A stretch of DNA of 64,000 nt from positions 62,001 through 126,000 of the forward strand of contig CAZQCF010000004.1 in NCBI GenBank assembly GCA_964592235.1, given 5' to 3'. Both the position numbers and the translations under genes were made by a program. Below are positions 17,437 to 25,717 of this stretch, piece after piece. Each line of letters begins with the position of its first letter. The first letter of the stretch is position 1. Source of the DNA: PLA3 sp964592235. GTDB lineage: Bacteria; Planctomycetota; Phycisphaerae; UBA1845; UTPLA1. The notes below the pieces were generated by a model that was not told the DNA's origin, made no database searches, and was given only the letters and a program-made list of their open reading frames with translations.

Positions 17437-19005
17437 ATGAAACTCTTCCGCAAAATCCTGATCGCCAACCGCGGCGAGATCGCCGTGCGAATCGCGGCGA
17501 CGTTGCGCGAGATGGGCATTGGCGTCGTCGCGGTGTATTCCAATCCCGACGCCGGCGCGCTGCATGTCCGCGCGGCCGACGAGGCGTACCCGCTGGAAGG
17601 CGCGAAGTCGGCCGAAACGTACCTGCGTGGCGACAAGATCATTGAGATCGCCCGCCGCTGCGGGGCCGACGCGATTCATCCCGGCTTCGGCTTTCTCTCC
17701 GAGAACGAGGACTTCGCCCGCGCCTGCGCCGACGCGATGATCACCTTCATCGGCCCGACGCCCGACGTCATCCGCGACATGGGTGACAAGATCGTGGCCA
17801 AGGCGAAGTTCGCGGCGGCTGGCGTGCCGATTGTGCCGGGCTGGTCGGGCGACGCGCTCGACGACTTCGACACGATCGCCGGACACGCCGATCGCATCGG
17901 CTATCCGGTGCTGATCAAGGCGGCGGCCGGCGGCGGCGGCAAGGGCATGCGCGTCGTGAAGAAGCCCGAGGAACTGGCCGCTGGATTGGAATCAGCCCGG
18001 CGCGAGGCGACGGCGGCCTTCGGCGACGGCCGCGTGTTCCTGGAAAAGTACCTCGTCAACCCGCGCCACATCGAGGTGCAGATTTTCGGCGATCATCACG
18101 GCAACGTCGTACACCTCTTCGAGCGCGAGTGTTCTATCCAGCGCCGGCATCAGAAGATCATCGAGGAGTCGCCCTCGCCCGCGCTGTCACCCGCTCTGCG
18201 CGAGCAGATCTGCGGTGCGGCCGTGCGCGCGGCCAAGGCCATCGGCTACACCAACGCCGGCACGGTCGAGTTCATTCTTTCCGAGTCCGGCGAGTTCTAC
18301 TTCCTCGAAGTCAACACGCGCTTGCAGGTGGAGCACCCGGTCACCGAGGCTGTCACCCAGCGCGATCTCGTCAGGGCGCAGGTACTGGTCGCCGCGGGGC
18401 AGCCGCTGCCGTTTCGACAGGATGACCTCCGCCAGATCGGTCACGCGATCGAAGCGCGGATTTACGCCGAGGACGCGTCGCGCAACTTCATGCCGTCGGT
18501 CGGCGTCATCGCCTGCTACGAGCCGCCGACCGGGCCGGGCGTGCGGGTGGACAGCGGCGTGGAGCGCGGCAGCGAGGTCTCGGTGCATTACGATCCGATG
18601 CTCGCGAAACTGATCGTTCACGCGAACACGCGCGACGAAGCCATCGAGCGCATGCGGCGGGCGCTGCAGGATTACGCCGTGCTCGGTGTGACGACAAACG
18701 TCGCCTTTTTACGCGACGTGGTCTCTCACGCCGAGTTTCGCGCCGGTCGACTGCACACGCATTTTCTGGAGCAGCACGCCGTTCGCGCGCCGCTCGCCGC
18801 GCCGCCGGAAGAGGCGATCATCGCCGCCGCGCTGGTCGCCACGACGATGGGCGCGCACGCGCCGGCTGGCCGGGGCGCCTCGCGCACGCAACAGTCCGGC
18901 TCGCAACGAGCCGCGGGCTTCAGCCCGCGCGGCTTTTCACCTGCGAGCGATACCACCACCGCGGACGGCCCCTGGCACGGCGTCGGCCGATGGAGCAACG
19001 TCTGA
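17437..19005 (+). CDS. mccA: Methylcrotonyl-CoA carboxylase alpha subunit, biotin carboxylase part
   Basis: A 522-residue ATP-grasp biotin carboxylase. The start is FRKILIANRGEIAVRIAAT. It carries the glycine-rich ATP loop AAAGGGGKGMRVV, the block VHLFERECSIQRRHQKIIEE, and EVNTRLQVEHPVTE. The carboxylase domain ends near residue 450. The last 75 residues start like a BT domain (EEAIIAAALVAT), run through a low-complexity stretch encoded by a palindromic repeat (18910-18933), and stop at GPWHGVGRWSNV. The biotinyl part is a separate overlapping ORF at 19005, so the usual single alpha chain of about 660 residues is split here. It lacks a visible Shine-Dalgarno because of the upstream heptamers. 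Confidence 0.88.
   Translation: MKLFRKILIANRGEIAVRIAATLREMGIGVVAVYSNPDAGALHVRAADEAYPLEGAKSAETYLRGDKIIEIARRCGADAIHPGFGFLSENEDFARACADAMITFIGPTPDVIRDMGDKIVAKAKFAAAGVPIVPGWSGDALDDFDTIAGHADRIGYPVLIKAAAGGGGKGMRVVKKPEELAAGLESARREATAAFGDGRVFLEKYLVNPRHIEVQIFGDHHGNVVHLFERECSIQRRHQKIIEESPSPALSPALREQICGAAVRAAKAIGYTNAGTVEFILSESGEFYFLEVNTRLQVEHPVTEAVTQRDLVRAQVLVAAGQPLPFRQDDLRQIGHAIEARIYAEDASRNFMPSVGVIACYEPPTGPGVRVDSGVERGSEVSVHYDPMLAKLIVHANTRDEAIERMRRALQDYAVLGVTTNVAFLRDVVSHAEFRAGRLHTHFLEQHAVRAPLAAPPEEAIIAAALVATTMGAHAPAGRGASRTQQSGSQRAAGFSPRGFSPASDTTTADGPWHGVGRWSNV
18910..18933. repeat. GC-rich palindrome inside the biotin carboxylase reading frame
   Basis: GCCGCGGGC and GCCCGCGCGGC face each other around TTCA within a coding region that corresponds to a loose linker. 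The 'CGGGCTTCAGCCCG' form is typical of intergenic REP-like repeats, so this looks like a repeat that landed in the gene and was read through. Confidence 0.6.
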
Positions 19006-19568
19006 TGCAACGTGTCCAGCTCATTCCGATTGCCGAGACTTCCGCCGGAGATGCGAAGCCACTCGATGTCGCCATCGAGCGCGCGAACGGCGACGCGGGG
19101 CACGATTTCACAATCAATCTCGGCGACCGGCGCGTCGATGTGCGCATCGACTGGCACGACACCGGCAACGCGGGCGCGGCGGCGTCGCGCGGTAGCCTGC
19201 ATCTCCACGGGCGACTCGTTCCGTTTCACGCGCATCGCCGCGACGACACGATCGAACTCTGGATGCTGGGCCGATTGTGGCGGTTTGACGTGCCTCGGCG
19301 CACGGCGCGCCGCGCGACCGGTGCGTCCACCTCGGCGGCCTTAACCGGGCAGCTCACCGCGCCAATGCCGGGAACCGTCCTGAAGGTCAACGCCGCTGCG
19401 GGCGACACGTTTGCGGCACATCAACCCCTCATCGTCATGGAATCCATGAAAATGGAGATGGCGCTTTCCGCGCCGCACGCCGGCCGCGTGGCCGAAGTCT
19501 GCTGCCGCGCGGGGCAGCTCGTCGAGATGGGGGTGGTGCTGCTCCGCTTCGCGGAGAATGCCGAATGA
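19005..19568 (+). CDS. Methylcrotonyl-CoA carboxylase, biotin carboxyl carrier part
   Basis: A 187-residue protein that completes the alpha subunit. Residues about 1-95 correspond to the BT (beta-subunit-contacting) domain, and about 110-185 to a biotinyl domain with the biotinylated Lys in VMESMKMEM, preceded by APMPGTVLKVNAAAGD. The ATG at 19005 overlaps the previous stop as TGATG with GGAG upstream, so translation is probably coupled; ATG 18990 is an alternative. The split point falls inside the BT domain (the preceding ORF ends GRWSNV), so either a real gene fission or a single frameshift (sequencing error or ancestral mutation) explains it. Confidence 0.85.
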   Translation: MQRVQLIPIAETSAGDAKPLDVAIERANGDAGHDFTINLGDRRVDVRIDWHDTGNAGAAASRGSLHLHGRLVPFHAHRRDDTIELWMLGRLWRFDVPRRTARRATGASTSAALTGQLTAPMPGTVLKVNAAAGDTFAAHQPLIVMESMKMEMALSAPHAGRVAEVCCRAGQLVEMGVVLLRFAENAE

Positions 19569-19577
19569 GTCAGGTAT

Positions 19578-19695
19578 CCGAGCCGCGACCATCAGGGAGT
19601 GCCGCGCGATGCTTCGGCCATGGTCAATCGCTCACCTTTGAAGGTCCGCTCGAACCTGAAACGCCCCTCGGCGCTCCCTGACGGTCGCGGCTCGG
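19578..19695. repeat. Long inverted repeat (SRDRQGA-type intergenic repeat)
   Basis: Two 27-base arms, 19578-19604 (starts CCGAGCCGCGACC, ends GGGAGTGCCG) and 19669-19695 (starts CGGCGCTCCCTGA, ends CGCGGCTCGG), are complementary at 25 of 27 positions around a 64-base loop. The minus strand of the right arm reads SRDRQGA, a phrase common in spurious planctomycete ORFs. It lies between the biotinyl subunit and HMG-CoA lyase and could form a strong hairpin. Confidence 0.8.
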
Positions 19696-19786
19696 AAGAG
19701 ACATCGCGGCGCACAGCCGAGTAGTCCACATCTGCCGGCCTGCCTCCTGCATTCCGGCGATTCGACAACCGCCATACAATTCTGTC

Positions 19787-20725
19787 ATGACTGTATTAAC
19801 TTCAAATGGCCATCCACGTCGCGTCCGCATCGTCGAGGTCGGCCCGCGCGACGGCCTGCAGAACGAATCGACGCCCATCCCGACCGACATCAAGCTGCAA
19901 TTCATTGAGAAGCTCGCCGCCGCCGGCTTGCGCGACATCGAGGCGACATCGTTCGTCCACCCCAAAGCCGTGCCGCAACTGGCCGACGCCATGGAACTGG
20001 CACGCCAACTGCCCCATCGCGACCGCGTCACCTACTCGGCGCTCGTGCCGAATGCGATCGGCTGGGATCGGTGCCTGCAATCCGGCATCGAGCGCATCGC
20101 CGTGTTCACCGCGGCGTCGGAGTCGTTCACGGCGAAGAACATCCGCATGACCATTGAGGAGTCGCTCTCGGTCTTCGCGCCGATTCTCCAAGACGCCGCC
20201 CGACGAACTTTTACGACCCGCGCGTACCTCTCGACCTGCTTCGAATGCCCCTACGAGGGCCGCATCGCGCGCGAAAAGGTGCGCGATCTGGCCGAGCGGT
20301 TGATTGATATGGGAGCGGGCGAAATCGCTATCAGCGACACCATCGGAGCGGCCGCGCCGTCCGACGTGATGGACACGGTGGGTTTCGTGCTGGAGCGCGT
20401 GCCGGCGGATCGCATTGCGCTGCACTTCCACGATACCTACGGCACCGCGCTGGCCAACGTCTGCGCGGGGCTGCAACTTGGAATCGCGACGTTCGATTCG
20501 TCGGCAGGCGGTCTAGGGGGTTGTCCCTATGCCCCTGGCGCGGCAGGTAATCTCGCGACCGAAGATCTGGTCTACCTGCTGGACCGAATGGGGATCGAAA
20601 CCGGAGTTGACTTGGCCGCCATTGCGGACGCGTCGTCGGTAATTGGGGCGGCGCTGGGTCGAACTCCGGCGAGCCGCAATTGGCAGCGGATCATGCTGTC
20701 CCGCCGTGCGAATACGATCGGGTGA
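19787..20725 (+). CDS. mvaB: Hydroxymethylglutaryl-CoA lyase
   Basis: A 312-residue DRE-TIM barrel enzyme that cleaves HMG-CoA to acetyl-CoA and acetoacetate, the last step of leucine degradation. Signatures: VEVGPRDGLQNES (metal/CoA site), SFVHPKAVPQLADA, AISDTIGAA, LHFHDTYGTALAN (metal-binding His pair) and the HMG-CoA lyase signature GLGGCPYAPGAAGN with its catalytic Cys. Start ATG 19787 follows a 218-base gap that contains the long inverted repeat; the gene may still belong to the upstream operon. Isovaleryl-CoA dehydrogenase is not in the window. Confidence 0.94.
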   Translation: MTVLTSNGHPRRVRIVEVGPRDGLQNESTPIPTDIKLQFIEKLAAAGLRDIEATSFVHPKAVPQLADAMELARQLPHRDRVTYSALVPNAIGWDRCLQSGIERIAVFTAASESFTAKNIRMTIEESLSVFAPILQDAARRTFTTRAYLSTCFECPYEGRIAREKVRDLAERLIDMGAGEIAISDTIGAAAPSDVMDTVGFVLERVPADRIALHFHDTYGTALANVCAGLQLGIATFDSSAGGLGGCPYAPGAAGNLATEDLVYLLDRMGIETGVDLAAIADASSVIGAALGRTPASRNWQRIMLSRRANTIG

Positions 20726-20877
20726 GGCCGTCTGAACCCATAACGGGTAAAAAAATCCCCTGGTGCTGCCAATCGGACCGCCCCTTAGGCTCGTGCAAGC
20801 CTCCCTGGGCTTATCGGGCAGATATTTACGATGTGGCCTTGTCCGACGGTGCCTTCGAGCGTTTAATTGGGGGTACG

Positions 20878-20907
20878 TTGGGAAGGGAAATGGATTTGCC
20901 GTACAAT
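20878..20907 (+). promoter_or_regulatory. Sigma70-type promoter of the HYR/dockerin lipoprotein
   Basis: TTGGGA (20878-20883), 18-base spacer, TACAAT (20902-20907), 52 bases before the ATG at 20960. This is the best promoter-like pair in the 234-base gap after the HMG-CoA lyase gene. Confidence 0.5.
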
Positions 20908-20959
20908 GGCGGCGAGATCGAGCCGCCGCGGGGCGATTCGCCCATCTAGTGAGCTGTTA

Positions 20960-22681
20960 ATGAAATCCTCGCTTCGGTCATTCCTGGCGCTGGCGCTCTG
21001 CGCCTCGTCGCTTGCTTCCGGAATCGCCGGATGCGATCTGTTTGCGCAGCTCACGGGCCAGACGGCCGATGTCCCCATTGTTGATCAGGGTTCGATCCGC
21101 CTTGTGACACAAAACGAGTCCGGTCTCCCTGTCGACGTCGACGCAACCTTTACCGTCGGCGGCGTGGCGGTGCGCGAAACGCGACTGGCCCTTGCGCCGA
21201 TCGGTCCCGAATCCATCAAGAGCATTCTGCGCACGACCGCCGAGCGGATCGAGGTCATCGCACGCGTCGGCGCACCGAGTGGCGGTGACGCGTCGCTGGC
21301 GATCGGCACGATTCTGCTGAAGGCAAGTTATGTCCTGAATGTCGACTATGTGGCAGGTGGGACGGTTTATTTCATCGTGCCCGCGCCCGATCCCACCGGC
21401 AACCCGAATCCGATCTGCTCGGACCTGGGCCCGCCGACCATTTCCTGCCCGCCAAACGTGACGCTTCCGTGCGGGTCGTCTGTGATCCCCGGTCTGAATC
21501 CAGCATTGAACGTGGCGACGGGCGTGGACGATTGCGATGATCAGGTCAATGTCTCGTCATCCGATGAGATCCAAGGCGACTCGTGCTCGGCGCTGATCGT
21601 CCGCACGTGGCGCGTGACCGACGACCTTGGTAAGAGCGAATTCTGCCAGCAGGGAATCGTCCTCGTCGACGAGACTGGGCCGGTCCTGACCGTGCCAGCC
21701 GACGCCGTGGTGGAATGCGGCGACGACCTCACGCCGGCCGCGACGGGCGAATTGATCGCTTCCGACGGTTGCAATGACCTGTTTCAGGCCCCGACCTATG
21801 TCGATCACGAGCCGATCGGCGACTGCCCGAAGACAATCCTTCGCACGTGGACCGCGATGGATGTCTGCGGCAACGCGACGCATGCCAACCAGTTGATCAC
21901 CGTCGTCGATTCGCAGGCGCCGTCCGTTGACGATTGCCCGACCGGAGACGTGCTGCCGGCCGAATCGGGCTGCTTGGCCTCCGCGCCGGATTACACCGGG
22001 CTGGTCAGCGCCTCGGACGCCTGCACATCGCAGCCGGCGGTGACGCAGTCGCCCGCGCCCGGCGCGCCGCTGCCGCTGGGGCAGACCGAGATCGTCTTCA
22101 CGGTGGTCGATGCCTGCCAGAACCAGACGACGTGCTCGATGTACGTCACCGTGGAGACGGGCGATTCGGATGAAGACGGTGTCCTGGATTGCGACGACCA
22201 GTGCCCCGGCTACGACGACAACATCGATTGCAACAACAATGGCATGCCCGATGCCTGCGAAATCGCCGGCTGCGACGGCAACCCGTCCTGCGCCGACTGC
22301 AATGACAACGGCGTGCCCGACGGTTGCGACATCGCTGACTGCGCGAACGATCCGGCCTGCGGCGACTGCGATCAGAACGGCGTGCCCGACGGCTGCGAAT
22401 ACTACCTCGCCGACTGCAATTGGAACTACCTCGCCGACGAGTGCGAGATTGCCGAAGGCCTGGCGCACGACCTGAATGACAACGATTCGCCCGATGAATG
22501 CGATCTGGACGGCGACTTCAATGGCGATGATGTGCTGGACGGGAATGACATCGCTGCGTTCATCACGTGCCTGCTGCAGGGCAATGCACAGGGTTCGTGC
22601 GCTCTGGCCGATCTCGACGGCGACAACGATGTTGACTTCGACGACCTTTTCCTGTTCATTCTCCTGTTCCTCGACCCGTGA
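20960..22681 (+). CDS. Lipoprotein with HYR-like domains, calcium-binding repeats and dockerin tail
   Basis: A 573-residue predicted lipoprotein (lipobox GIAGC, Cys25). After a beta-rich region (about 35-145) come two HYR-like Ig domains with typical phrases (PPTISCPPNVTLPCG, GPVLTVPADAVVECGDD, DVCGNATHANQLITVVDSQAP) and a third with VDACQNQTTCSMYVTVETG. From about residue 430 there are Cys/Asp-rich type-3-like calcium-binding repeats (DSDEDGVLDCDDQCPGYDD, NNNGMPDACEIAGCDGN, DNGVPDGCDIADC, QNGVPDGCEYY). The end is a dockerin (DFNGDDVLDGNDI and DLDGDNDVDFDDL). Start: ATG 20960 fits the lipoprotein signal; a frame from 20867 adds an unlikely leader. It has many disulfide-capable Cys, which suits a surface location. 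Confidence 0.85.
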   Translation: MKSSLRSFLALALCASSLASGIAGCDLFAQLTGQTADVPIVDQGSIRLVTQNESGLPVDVDATFTVGGVAVRETRLALAPIGPESIKSILRTTAERIEVIARVGAPSGGDASLAIGTILLKASYVLNVDYVAGGTVYFIVPAPDPTGNPNPICSDLGPPTISCPPNVTLPCGSSVIPGLNPALNVATGVDDCDDQVNVSSSDEIQGDSCSALIVRTWRVTDDLGKSEFCQQGIVLVDETGPVLTVPADAVVECGDDLTPAATGELIASDGCNDLFQAPTYVDHEPIGDCPKTILRTWTAMDVCGNATHANQLITVVDSQAPSVDDCPTGDVLPAESGCLASAPDYTGLVSASDACTSQPAVTQSPAPGAPLPLGQTEIVFTVVDACQNQTTCSMYVTVETGDSDEDGVLDCDDQCPGYDDNIDCNNNGMPDACEIAGCDGNPSCADCNDNGVPDGCDIADCANDPACGDCDQNGVPDGCEYYLADCNWNYLADECEIAEGLAHDLNDNDSPDECDLDGDFNGDDVLDGNDIAAFITCLLQGNAQGSCALADLDGDNDVDFDDLFLFILLFLDP

Positions 22682-22828
22682 TCGAGTCGTAACACGATCC
22701 TTGCACGACGCGCCGCGCTCCCGGACGCGTTCACCGCGCCTTCGCCTTGCTCGCTTTCTCCATCCTCCTCGTGTCGAATGCCCGCCGCGATCGCGGTTCG
22801 CACCGCGCATCGACCCTTGAGCAATTCC

Positions 22829-24097
22829 ATGATCCGCCCCTATCTCGAGCTGCCCCGCACCGTCTACATCCTCGCGCTCGGTTCGTTCATCAATCGCGCC
22901 GGGGCGTTTTTCATTGTCTTTCTCACGATCTACCTGGAGGAACATCTGCACCTGGGCGAGCGCTTCGCCACGCGCACCATGGGCATCTTCGGGGCGGGCG
23001 CGATCGTCGCCGCGCTGGTCGGCGGGCACCTCGCCGACTGGCTGGGGCGCAAACGCATCATGCTGTTAAGCCTCGTCGGCGGCGCGGCCGTTCTCTGCGT
23101 CTTCACCGTTTTGACAAAGTCATGGCACCTTCAGACCGCGGTCTTTGTCTTCGGATTCCTCGGCGAGATGTACCGCCCGGCCTCCAGCGCCATGGTCAGC
23201 GACGTCACCACCCCCGAGCAGCGCCCCACCGCCTTCGCCCTGCTCTATTTCTCCGTCAACCTCGGCTTCGCCGTCGGCCCGGTCATCGGCGGTGAAGTGG
23301 TGGAGCGGTATTCATTCGGCACGATCTTTTTCGCCGACGCCGCGACCTCCGCCGTGTACGCCGTCATCATCCTGCTGGCCCTTCGCGAGACGATCCACCT
23401 CGCTCGCGCGCAGGCCGTCCATTCCGCTGGAAGCTCCCCGCCAGCCGATTCCGATGCCCCGGCCGGCCATGTTGCGCCGCCCATCGAAGTCGGCTGGCGT
23501 CCCGCGCTCGCTCGCCTCGGACGCGACCGGGTCTTCCTCATCTTCTGCCTCGCCACGCTCTGCATCAGCATGTGCTACATGCAGCATCTCTCCACGCTGC
23601 CGCTCTTCGCGCGCGAGCACGGCATCGGCGCAAAAACCTACGGCCGTCTGATCGCGCTCAACGGCGCGCTCATTGTCGTTCTGCAGTTGCCCTTCACGAC
23701 GCTGCTGCGTCGCTTCGATCGCGGCCGCATGATCGCGCTGTCGACGGTCATTGTCGGCGCGGGCTACGGACTCACCGCCTTCGCCCACACACCCATCGAA
23801 TTCGCGGGGACGATTTTCGTCTGGACCATCGGCGAGCTGATGCAACTGCCATTCTTGGTGTCAGTCGCCTCGGACCTCGCGCCGGCCGACATGCGCGGGC
23901 GCTACATGGGCGTCTTCGGCCTGTGTTTCTCCAGCGCCAACATGATCGGCGCGCCGATCGGCGGGGAAGTCCTCGCGCGGTTCGGCGGCGGCTACATCTG
24001 GGGTTGCTGCTTCGTGCTGGGGTTGATCTCCGGCGTGCTGTTTCTGTCAATCCGCCGCCATATTTCCATTCGGGAAGCGACGCGTCCGATTGCCTAA
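22829..24097 (+). CDS. MFS transporter
   Basis: A 422-residue membrane protein of the major facilitator superfamily with about 12 hydrophobic segments. The loop 2-3 signature GGHLADWLGRKRIML (G-x-x-x-D-x-x-G-R-K-R) is intact, and the N-half ends with GFLGEMYRPASSAMVSDVT. The central cytosolic loop (about 200-230) is Pro/Ala-rich. It resembles drug/proton antiporters of the MDR type, but no substrate can be given. Start: ATG 22829 (MIRPYLELPRTVYILALGSF). Downstream, a palindromic repeat separates it from rimO. Confidence 0.88.
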   Translation: MIRPYLELPRTVYILALGSFINRAGAFFIVFLTIYLEEHLHLGERFATRTMGIFGAGAIVAALVGGHLADWLGRKRIMLLSLVGGAAVLCVFTVLTKSWHLQTAVFVFGFLGEMYRPASSAMVSDVTTPEQRPTAFALLYFSVNLGFAVGPVIGGEVVERYSFGTIFFADAATSAVYAVIILLALRETIHLARAQAVHSAGSSPPADSDAPAGHVAPPIEVGWRPALARLGRDRVFLIFCLATLCISMCYMQHLSTLPLFAREHGIGAKTYGRLIALNGALIVVLQLPFTTLLRRFDRGRMIALSTVIVGAGYGLTAFAHTPIEFAGTIFVWTIGELMQLPFLVSVASDLAPADMRGRYMGVFGLCFSSANMIGAPIGGEVLARFGGGYIWGCCFVLGLISGVLFLSIRRHISIREATRPIA

Positions 24098-24103
24098 GTA
24101 CGG

Positions 24104-24129
24104 AGCCGACGAATGGCAATCCGTCGGCT
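24104..24129. repeat. Palindromic intergenic repeat, copy A
   Basis: AGCCGACG (24104-24111) and CGTCGGCT (24122-24129) flank AATGGCAATC, 7 bases after the MFS stop. A second copy with the same design lies at 62541-62570, also right after a stop codon, so the two form a small repeat family that may act as 3' mRNA hairpins. Confidence 0.7.
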
Positions 24130-24177
24130 TCGAAAAGGCTGCAAGAAAACGCGAGAGGATGCGGATTACGCCGAATC

Positions 24178-24186
24178 TGCTATACT
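24178..24186 (+). promoter_or_regulatory. Extended -10 promoter for rimO
   Basis: TGCTATACT matches an extended -10 element (TG-N-TATACT, 24178-24186), 56 bases before the TTG start of rimO. No clear -35 box. Confidence 0.4.
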
Positions 24187-24241
24187 TGTGGCGTTGTTTT
24201 CGTTGTCCTCCATCGCCTGAATTCGCCTTCGGGAGTCCTCT

Positions 24242-25717
24242 TTGGCCGCGCCATCTGTATCCTTCGTCTCCCTGGGTTGCCCCAAGAACCTCGTCGACTC
24301 CGAGAAGATGCTCGGGCTGATCGCCGAGGCAGGCTGCCCCATCGTCCAGCCCGATGACGGCGCTGACGTGGTGGTGGTCAACACATGCGGCTTCTTGGCG
24401 GCCTCGCGCGAGGAGGCGGTCGGCATTCTCCGCGAACTCGCCGAGCAGAAGCGCGCGGGCGACCTTCAGCGCATCGTCGTCGCCGGCTGCCTCGTGCAGC
24501 GCGATGGCCGCGGGCTGATCGACGAGGTACCCGAGATCGACGCACTCGTGGGGGTCAACAACCGGCAGGACGTGGTGCGCGCCGTGCTGGGCGGCAAGCG
24601 CCGCCGCGCCAAGTCCAACGTGGCCGACACGAAGGCTGCTTCGAGCGCGAAGTCCAGGAAGGCCCACGTGGCAGCCAAGTCGCGCAGCCTTCCCATCCTC
24701 GCGCCGGACACCTATCTCGGCGACTACCACGCCGCAAGCTGGACCGAAGCGAACCGCTCCGATCGCGCCCGCCTGCGTCTCACGCCGACGCACTACGCCT
24801 ACCTGCGCATGAGCGAGGGCTGCAACCAGAAGTGCACCTTCTGCACGATTCCCTCGATCCGCGGGCCGATGCACTGCAAGACGCCCGACGAGATCATGGC
24901 CGAAGCGCGCGAGCTGATCGACGATGGCGCGCTGGAGCTGAACCTGATCGGGCAGGACACGACGAGCTACGGGCAGGACATCGGCTACGAGCCGGGCCTC
25001 GCGGGGCTGCTACGCACGCTCAACACGCTCGACGGCGTGCGCTGGATTCGCCTGATGTACGCGTACCCGAGCGATTTCACCGACGAGATGATCGACGCCA
25101 TCGCGCAAAGCGAAAAGATCGCCAAGTACATTGACATTCCGCTGCAGCACATCAACGACCGCGTGTTGAAAGCGATGCACCGACGGGTCACGCGCCGGGA
25201 GACCGAGACGCTGCTGGCGAAGCTGCGCGAGCGAATCCCCGGCGTCGCGATTCGCACAACCTTCATCGCGGGCTTCCCAGGCGAGACCCACGCCGAGTTT
25301 CAGGAGCTGCAGCGGTTCATCGTGGAGTTCGGCTTTGAGGCGGTCGGCGTCTTCCCGTATTCCAGCGAGCCGGGCACGCCGGCGCACAAAATGAAGGGCG
25401 CGATCGATCCCGACATCATCGAGGAGCGCGTCGGCGCGCTGATGCAGACGCAGCAGGAAGTCGCCTTCCGCCGAAACGCCGCCATGAAAGGCCGCGAGCT
25501 GCTCGTGATGATCGACGACTTCGGCCGCGTGGACGGCCGCCACAGCGTTTACCCCGCGCGCCACGCGGGCCAGGCGCCGGAGGTGGACAGCGTCACGCTC
25601 GTGGAGGGTGGTGAGTACGACCCCGGCGAGGTCGTGCGCGTCCGCGTCACGGGTCACAGGGACTACGACCTGCTCGCCGCGCCGGTCACCATCGGCCTGC
25701 CGGTGCTGAACGGATGA
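24242..25717 (+). CDS. rimO: Ribosomal protein uS12 methylthiotransferase RimO
   Basis: A 491-residue radical-SAM enzyme that methylthiolates Asp88 of ribosomal protein uS12. The UPF0004 domain holds Cys13, Cys49 and Cys83 (SLGCPKNLVDSE, VNTCGFL, AGCL). The radical-SAM cluster is C194-x3-C198-x2-C201 in SEGCNQKCTFCTIPSIRGP. The C-terminal TRAM domain follows. SLGCPKNLVDSE separates RimO from MiaB. The unusual part is a basic Lys/Ala/Ser-rich insert at about 119-150 between the first two domains. The start is TTG 24242 with GGGAG six bases upstream. Its stop overlaps the next start (ATGA). Confidence 0.95.
   Translation: MAAPSVSFVSLGCPKNLVDSEKMLGLIAEAGCPIVQPDDGADVVVVNTCGFLAASREEAVGILRELAEQKRAGDLQRIVVAGCLVQRDGRGLIDEVPEIDALVGVNNRQDVVRAVLGGKRRRAKSNVADTKAASSAKSRKAHVAAKSRSLPILAPDTYLGDYHAASWTEANRSDRARLRLTPTHYAYLRMSEGCNQKCTFCTIPSIRGPMHCKTPDEIMAEARELIDDGALELNLIGQDTTSYGQDIGYEPGLAGLLRTLNTLDGVRWIRLMYAYPSDFTDEMIDAIAQSEKIAKYIDIPLQHINDRVLKAMHRRVTRRETETLLAKLRERIPGVAIRTTFIAGFPGETHAEFQELQRFIVEFGFEAVGVFPYSSEPGTPAHKMKGAIDPDIIEERVGALMQTQQEVAFRRNAAMKGRELLVMIDDFGRVDGRHSVYPARHAGQAPEVDSVTLVEGGEYDPGEVVRVRVTGHRDYDLLAAPVTIGLPVLNG

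Noticed and set aside
19998..20015. GG-N10-GC sigma54-like site (TGGCACGCCAACTGCC)
   Set aside because: It lies inside the HMG-CoA lyase coding region and the -12 box is CTGC rather than TTGC; probably chance.
20737..20757. Terminator after HMG-CoA lyase (ACCC-ATAAC-GGGT then A tract)
   Set aside because: A four-base stem followed by A rather than T on the coding strand is too weak.
21557..23029. 490-codon minus-strand frame over the HYR/dockerin lipoprotein
   Set aside because: Val/Ala/Arg-rich complement of a Cys/Asp repeat region; no family features.
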